Shown: piece by piece, positions 57,250-64,000 of the stretch | Layout: each line of letters starts with the position of its first letter | Numbering within the stretch: the stretch's first letter is position 1 | Notes under the pieces: model-generated | Databases searched by the model: none | What the model saw: the letters and a program-made list of their open reading frames with translations, nothing else | Told to the model about the DNA's origin: nothing | NCBI GenBank assembly: GCA_015680685.1 | Contig: MNCI01011413.1 | Location: forward strand, 12,391-76,390 | Reading direction: 5' to 3' | From: Gnetum montanum | Lineage: Eukaryota; Streptophyta; Gnetopsida; Gnetales; Gnetaceae | Length of the DNA: 64,000 bases | Translations under genes and position numbers: made by a program

Positions 57250-58478
57250 TGAGGACAAGCCCCCATGAGCAAGGAAAGCTCAAAACCAAAACCTCAGATG
57301 ATACTTATTCTCATGTTTGTAATGCACAGAGTCATGATTGTTGTGATGGCCTTGATTCATAAGGGCATGGTGCCTTCTAGCTTGTGAAAAGTCATGAAGT
57401 ATGACATTTTTAAGGGTGGAAGAGCTAGGGTAGGAACACCTCTTCCAATTCCCTTGTTCTACCCTATATGAATGTTTTGTAGGTTTCAGGCCTGAAGAAG
57501 ATGTGGACAAGTGTGTCCTTCTAATGTGTGTCTTCTTATGTTGATTTTGTTGATAATGATTCATGGATGTTTTGACATGTTTTGTAGTGTTTTGCACTCA
57601 TTTTGATTAGTGTATGGGGTTCCATGATCTATGATGACTTGTTGGAAGATATCCAAAAGTTTAGACATCAAAATAAGCATTTTTGTATTTGGACCCTATA
57701 GGTGGCATGCCCCACTATAAATTAGGACTTCCTAGCTAAGATGTCCTAGTCAAATTTGGGACGTCCTAGGACCAAATGGGATGTCCTAGAAATATAGTAT
57801 ATGTCCCAACGGAGAGCCAGATCTTCATAGGAGACTTCCCAACAAAGTTAAAGACAACTTAGAAAGATGGGAAAACTTCCAAAAATGCTCATCCTAATTC
57901 GAGAAATAGCAAAAGAAAGATGGAAAGAATAGGGAAGAAGGTGATAAGACTTAGAAAACATCTAAAGAACCTCAATTTGAGTTGAAAAAATATTTCCAGG
58001 GCTATTATTTTCTAATTTCTTATAAATATTAATGTAATTCATCATTGTTGATGCCGAAGTGCCAAATGCCAAACATTGAAGAGCATAACCCTAACCATGA
58101 GTAAGAGAGGAAGTTCATGAAAGTTAAGGAAGGAAAGCTTGTGTAAGAAGAGAGCTTGTGCAAGAAAAATGAATGAGGCAAGGGAGATCACTTGAAAGAG
58201 GTTGAGGCAATCTCTTATAAGTGTCTTGTCTTGAGCTTAAGCTCCATTGTGAACTATTGAGGATTCAGATGGTACAAGTATGATCTCTAAGATTCTTAGG
58301 ATAGTTATTAGTTAAGACTGGCTCCTCATATTGATGTATTTTTTATGTATTTTGAGAATTTTCTTAATAAAATAAAATTCTTCTCTATTGCATTGTGTTA
58401 TTTTTGTTTTCTAAGCTAGATTTTCTTGGAAGTTGGGGAATTAATCTTATTGGGGTATATTGAGATGCCATACCTACA
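57250..58478 (-). repeat. LTR-like block, minus orientation (G)
   Basis: It aligns in reverse complement with 62373-63725. Shared segments include GGCATGGTGCCTTCTAGCTT and the repeated GATGTCCTAG wording. The 5' end in this orientation is TGTAGGTATGGCATCTC at 58478. It is moderately diverged with many indels. Confidence 0.65.
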
Positions 58479-59990
58479 CTAGCTCCTCATGGAACATATC
58501 ATTTTTCATCTTGTAAATCATAAAAAGAAGTATGTATTTATAATGTGTTAAAAAAAGAAACCAAAACAACAACACCAACAAGAATAAAAACACACATATG
58601 AAGATCTGTTGGGATACAAGCACTAGTTATGGAGCTAGAAAGATATGTTATCCATGCCTAAAAACACCCCTCTAACTAAGGCCTAAATTTATTTCTAAAT
58701 AATATCTAACTACTCCCTTCTTCTCTTTTCTTATTTCTTGGAGCGATGATCATTCTTTATGGTTTTTGTTGACTCATGATGATAGAATAGGAGGAACACA
58801 TCAATGTGGCACCATTGCAAATGGTATGAACTTGGTGTAGACTTAGAATAGACTATTATGAAGATCATCCTAATCACACTTCCATAAAAGGATTTCTTAT
58901 GGTTATGATTTAGATTCTTCTATCTTGATCTCTCTCTACCATTCTATCTCTTCATTTTCTCATGTCATTGTTCCATACCATGGTCAACTATTAGTTTCAT
59001 TTTGTAGATTACATGATCCTAAGACAATCCTTTGGGTGGGTATGATGTTTAACCTAAATAATTATTCATCATTCCAGTGCCTATGAACTCCTTGTGATGA
59101 GATTCTACAAGGGAATTTTTAGGCATAAGCCTACCTTGGGGAGATCGACTTGCATATCTTTTGGTTCCCTTTAGTTTAAACCCCATAATCACAGGCCTCA
59201 ATTTGGTCCAAGAAAACTTGATAAAAAAATTGTCCAAGTTTTTTGCTAATTTAGCCTACAAAACATCTCCTTTTTTCTCACTTCATTTGCTCAATTTACT
59301 CCAATTCTTGAACTAGAGTCTCCTAAGATTTTGTTGTCTTATCTCTCCAACTTTTTGACTTTCATTTGTCTCTTGTTTCAATCTCAAAGTCTTTCACAAT
59401 TCATTATAATTCAAAGTTAAAAAATGTTATGAATGAGTATATTGATATATCTCCATCAACATAGTCTAATACGTTGATGCATCTCTGTCGACATAGTGCA
59501 AAAATAATATAAATACACATAGTACTTTGCTCATTTTTTTACATTTTTCTTGAAACACAAGGGGATTTTCCATAATTGTTTAGAACCCAAAGCCTTTTAA
59601 GAGCCATAACTTCCTCATCACTTATTCATTTTCACCTATTCTTCAATCCTCAAGCTTCTGAAGTATGCTTTACATCGTGGGAATATCAAACACTATATTT
59701 TGACATAAAATTTTTTGAAAATTTTTCTAAGACCTCACAAATAAGATATTAAAATAATTTAAAGAATTAATACCAATAATCAACCTCCATTGAAGTAGAA
59801 ATAAAATAATAATAAAATATAATCATAAGCATGCAATCACTAAATGAAAACTTAACCTAATTGAATAATTAAAAGGTTTATCTATATAGGGAGATTATAC
59901 TTAAATAATTGATCTAGGGTTATATTTGTAATCATAGTTGATGCCAAAAAGAGGATCATAAACAGGAGGGTCATCATAGCCCCAAAAGAA
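58479..59990 (+). repeat. Remnant related to the A/D 3' internal region, then unassigned sequence
   Basis: 58615-58690 shares CAAGCACTAGTTATGGA and CCTCTAACTAAGGCC with A at 19925 and D near 34590-34640. The minus frame 59237-59049 may correspond loosely to the antisense frames of A. After about 59250 nothing is recognised. Confidence 0.5.
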
Positions 59991-62350
59991 ATGACCTCAT
60001 GGAGGAAGGAAATAATAATAACAACAACAACACCAAGAGCAAGCTACCAAGGGAACCCATGCTACCAAGCCCTTACATTAAAAAAATAAGGTGGAATCTA
60101 TTTGTCAAAATTTCACTCCTAGAATAGAACAATCCAAGTAGGATGAGGTCCCAAGACCACAACCCAATCTAGAGGTCATGGTTATAGAAGCCTACCTAGA
60201 GAAGATCTAAAATAAAGAAGTTTAGAACTTAATTCCTTAGGAGCTAAACTTTGGATCCTTCCTAGAGTTAGCACTAGAGTAGGTTAAAACTTAAATACAA
60301 GGATCTTTGCTATGGTCCATTCTCTCCACCAGTGGAGAATGGTACATGAAAGAGACCTACCTCTTCTAGAATAAATAGTAACGAGATGTAACCATCAAGA
60401 TAAAATATATCATCATCTTCTACTTAATTGAAGCTATCGTAGAGGTCCTTGAATTGTCAAATTCTAGGGCAAAGCTAGCAAATATTTCAACACATTCAAA
60501 TCCTAAGGCAAAGAAAAAATTAGGTTTAGCAGTGATTTGGAGTGGACCATTAAGACTACAATTCCCTAACCAAGGTAGAGTAATTTTACATCAAGATCAT
60601 GGCCTATCATCTCAATCCCATGATGAGACCAAGAAAAGGTAACTACCTTCTTCTTGAAGGCTCTAAGTAAAAAATTCTAGGTCAACCTTTCATAGCTCAT
60701 CATTCTAGATATCAAGAAATGATTTAGGAAAAATAAGAAGGGTAGGAAGATACTCTCCTTTTTCTACCTTATCAAAAAATTATGCAAAAGAGGAGGTATA
60801 GCATGTTATATGAATGATGTGATCTGCAAGGCTTCTACTGCACCATGGTAGTAGATGATAAAAGCAAAAGCATCTATCAAGCTTCAAAATGAAGAGTTTA
60901 CACATCCACCACCACTTGCAACACCAAAGATAACACAAAAAAATGATAGTAGCTACCAAATTCCTAAGGAATATTAGGGAATAATAGCTACAATAACAAG
61001 CCTTCTAAGGTGATGCTGAACCTTCTATGTACCATTCAGTTATGAGTGACCTCAGTGAGGTTGCAAGGACCATTAGCTAGTCGATGGATGAAATGGTCCT
61101 ACTATTCTCCTCATGAAGATAGCAAGCTCCTATTCACTCCAATACTAATGTTAAAGAAGTCACTATGTGAATTCTAGAACAAGCATTTCCTAAAATATCT
61201 GGGAATGTAGCAACATTTTCTATTATGCTAAAGGAGGGAGAAAGAACAAAAATCCTATTTATGTTACACAAAGACTAGCATACTATAGCAATATGGTAGT
61301 AGATAGAATTGGAGAAGTTCTAAGTGCTCCTACAACATTTATTCTTAATATTTTTTCCATGGAAGATGTTCAAGCATCAACAGAAGTGGGGAGTAAGGGG
61401 ATGAATGTAGCATAGCACAAAGAAGTGTTAGAGCAATTAGTTGAAGCTAGGCAATTGATTCCAAAGATCTTCAATCTCTCAAAAGACATTTTAGCTACCC
61501 AGTCATAGTTGCTAGAGATAAGGAGTAAGTTACTCATTACCAATGTGTATCTCAAGGAGGATACCATTAGCAATCGGTGGTTGGCAGCTAAGGTTCTAGA
61601 ACTTAGAGTCCACTTATCTAGCCCATCCATTCTTAGGCCATAGCTCATAAGAGGTGAAGCTTTTTAGCAACTTCAACAAAATTTCAAGAGGCCAAGAATG
61701 AAAAAGAGATGGCAATCATTGATGTGTCAATGTCAAAAATAATGATAAATTATTCTAGTTGTGACCTTCAATAGGTTCACAAAAAAATCTTATGTTGACC
61801 TAGGAGAATCATCACCTATGAAATGTGGAATAACAAAAGAACCAAATGGTCAAATACATTCATCAGCACTAGGAACAACTTACCAAGGTAAACCAAGATA
61901 TGAGGAGATTGGCTATAGAAAATAGAAATCTCTCTATAGAGGAGTTTTGATTCATTTACTAAAATACCACCATTGAGATCGTTGCCTGAAAGAATAAGGC
62001 CATGAAATACAAGAAAGTGAAGAATCACTATAGAAACTAGGTCAAAATGCTCAAGGAGATCAATGATAAAGAAATCAAATTAGTAAAGGCTAAAGTAAAT
62101 GAAGCCCTCCAACAACTCCAACAAAGAGGCAATGTATGATAATCCATCTTTGATGGTCTTAATATCTATAATTAAGCAGAAATCTACCTAAAGGAATTGT
62201 AGATCAAAGAGATGATGGAATACAAGGAGTTAGCCAACCTTCGTTATGAAAACCTGACAATGCTAAGAGTAGGTAGTCCAAGATTAGAATTAGAAAAGTA
62301 GGTGATTAGCTCCTGCCTTTTCTATGAGACAAAGTTCAAGCTCCACAAAG
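59991..62350 (+). pseudogene. Coiled-coil coding remnant (gag-like, uncertain)
   Basis: Interrupted plus-strand frames rich in Lys, Glu, Gln and Leu. Examples: the open frame 60454-60642, a SMDEMVLLFS segment near 61080, and KNKAMKYKKVKNHYRN, KMLKEINDKEIKLVKAKVN, EALQQLQQRG at about 61990-62135. The long charged helical tail resembles the 54120-54800 part of the remnant at 52400. It ends just before the LTR-like block at 62373. No nucleic-acid-binding or enzyme motif seen. Could be the structural protein of an old retroelement. Confidence 0.35.
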
Positions 62351-62372
62351 ACACAAAATAGAAGTTGAAAGT

Positions 62373-63725
62373 TGGTATAGGGATGACACCTCAATAGACC
62401 CCAATGGGATCCAATTCATAACTTTCAAGTAGATATAGCTTAGAAAATAAGAATAACATAATAAAATGGAGAAATCTTCCTTATATTAAGAAAACCTTTA
62501 AATTATAGAGAAAATAGTACATCAAATATGAGAAATATGAGAAGCCAAGAAACTCACAACTCTCCCAAGGATCTTAGAGGTCTCACTTGTCCCCTGTCAA
62601 TTCTCAATTAGTTACCATGGAGCCAAAGCTCAAGACAAGACACTTAAAGAAGATTTCCTTAATCTCTCTCAAGTGCTCTTCCTTGTCTCTCACTCAATTT
62701 TCATACACAAACTCTCCTTCCTCAAGAGCTCTCTCTTGCGTTTGATATTTCGGTGGCATTGTACACCCTCCAAATATTTTCACCCATACCTCTTGGTATT
62801 TGATTCCACACACTAATATGAAACACATATCATAATTGTACTAAAAACAAGACAAGAAAAATCCTAGAAAATATTCCCAAATATTGACTTTAAGGTCTTC
62901 CATTGTTTTCCATCCTCTCTTACCTCTTTCCACTATTTCTCATCCTTTCATACCTCCTTCTACTATTTCCTAAATTAAAATAGCCACTTTTAGAATTTTT
63001 CTTACTGATTCAGGTTGTCTTTGGCCTTTCCAAGATGTCTCTAAGTCAACCCAACTCTTAGGAAAGATGTCTACTATTTTTCAAAAATGTCTCCTACACT
63101 GTCTAGATGTCTTGCATGAGACGTCTTACCTAGGACATTGTGAATGCAACTAAGACATCTTAGATGTAGTTGAGATATCTCACCTACTAGAGCTAAATAC
63201 AAAAATGCTTGTTTTGAGCATTGGAATCTCCAAATAACTCTAAAAAAGTCCCCATAGATCATGAAACCCCATAAACTTATTAAATTGAGCCCAAAACATC
63301 CATAAACATGCCAAAACATCCATGATGCATCATCAACAAAGTCAACATAAGAAGACACATGCACTAATAGGACCCACTCCTCCAAGATACATTAAGGATT
63401 ACACAAAGGTTGGGTGATGTCTCCTGTCACCTCTAGGTCTTAGCCAAGACATCTCCTAGCCTCTCAAGATGTCTTCTTCAAGTCCAAAAACTACAAAACA
63501 TACATGTAGGGTAGAACAAGGGGATCGGAAGAGGTATCTCCACACTAACTCTTCCATCCTTAAAAATTTCATGCTTCATGATCTTTCACAAGCTAGAAGG
63601 CACCATGCCCTCATGACTCAAGGTCATCACACTTAGTACAATAATCACGATTCAATGCATTACAAACATGAGAATGAGTATTATTTGATATTTTTGTTTT
63701 GAGCTTTCTTTGCTCATAAAGGCTT
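62373..63725 (+). repeat. LTR-like block, plus orientation (H)
   Basis: It starts TGGTATAGGGATGACACC and is the inverted counterpart of 57250-58478; both reach GGCTTGTCCTCATGCC just past their far ends. The middle has GATGTCTT-type short repeats (63020-63190). It is not a simple copy: lengths and indels differ. Confidence 0.65.
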
Positions 63726-64000
63726 GTCCTCATGCCCTATCATGCTTTCTTCATCTAAGCATCTTCTTGGAATGCTTCCCTTGCATTCCCATGATGATTC
63801 AAACCTACAAGAAATAAAGAATAAGAAAAAAAATTTAGGATTTCTTAATCCAACATCATTTTCTTGCTTCTTTTTCCTTTTCTTCATCATTTTCTTCTTA
63901 GTGTTTGGAAGTCTACCATTTAGATTCTTTTCATCATTAGCATCACCATGTAGAGTGCCTTCATGCTAATCAACCATAAATTCAATCAGTACACTTCATA
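63726..64000. other. Window end, no gene recognised
   Basis: The open frame 63724-63969 is phenylalanine-rich low complexity. If H is a 5' LTR, this would be the start of its internal region. Confidence 0.35.

Noticed and set aside
57250-63725. DNA transposon with 1.2-kb terminal inverted repeats
   Set aside because: No transposase inside, no clear duplication outside, and the blocks have LTR-like starts with gag-protease continuing outside the left one.

Overview
This window looks like plant nuclear DNA from a large, repeat-rich, AT-rich genome. There is no operon structure, and almost every recognisable protein is a decayed Ty3/gypsy LTR-retrotransposon domain. One primer-binding site matches plant tRNA-Asp. 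Two gene fragments belong to typical plant families: an SPX-domain gene and an ABCC-type ABC transporter. A gymnosperm would fit the long LTRs and deep nesting, but nothing seen here proves it. I see no intact host gene.

Layout. 1-2635: AT-rich DNA with a tRNA-like SINE head and an integrase C-terminal remnant (minus). 2636-47440: one old Tat/Ogre-like element, E (minus strand; RT, RNase H, a second RNase H, integrase, then tandem-repeat arrays in its 3' non-coding region), broken open by two separate two-level nests. Nest 1: element A (2846-21933, TSD ATCAT) sits inside a 70-bp tandem array; element B (7410-19510, TSD GATAC) sits inside A. Nest 2: element C (25477-45634, TSD GAAGC/GAAGT) sits inside E's second RNase H; element D (32425-39684, minus, TSD CCAGG/TCAGG) sits inside C's pol.

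A and D are one family: a non-autonomous gag-protease element with 0.77-0.79 kb LTRs, a tRNA-Asp primer site and no reverse transcriptase or integrase. B and C are related autonomous-type elements with 2.5-3.5 kb LTRs (ends TGTTG...CAAYA), the domain order gag, protease, RNase H, RT, RNase H, integrase, and an additional conserved ORF downstream of integrase. B's LTR carries an antisense, intron-containing SPX gene fragment upstream of its TATA box. C's LTR has different sequence in the corresponding part.

47441-64000: an 80-bp tandem array, an ABCC transporter 3' fragment (48505-48870), about 3.5 kb without recognisable genes, a decayed multi-exon coding remnant of uncertain type (52400-55190), a minus-strand gag-protease remnant (55750-57240), and two related LTR-like blocks in opposite orientation (57250-58478 and 62373-63725) enclosing an A/D-like remnant and a coiled-coil coding remnant. 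A 650-bp run of N lies at 10537-11186 inside B.

The strongest candidates for something new are the SPX capture in an LTR, the different cargo in the two related LTRs, the RNase H placed ahead of RT, and the extra ORF after integrase.
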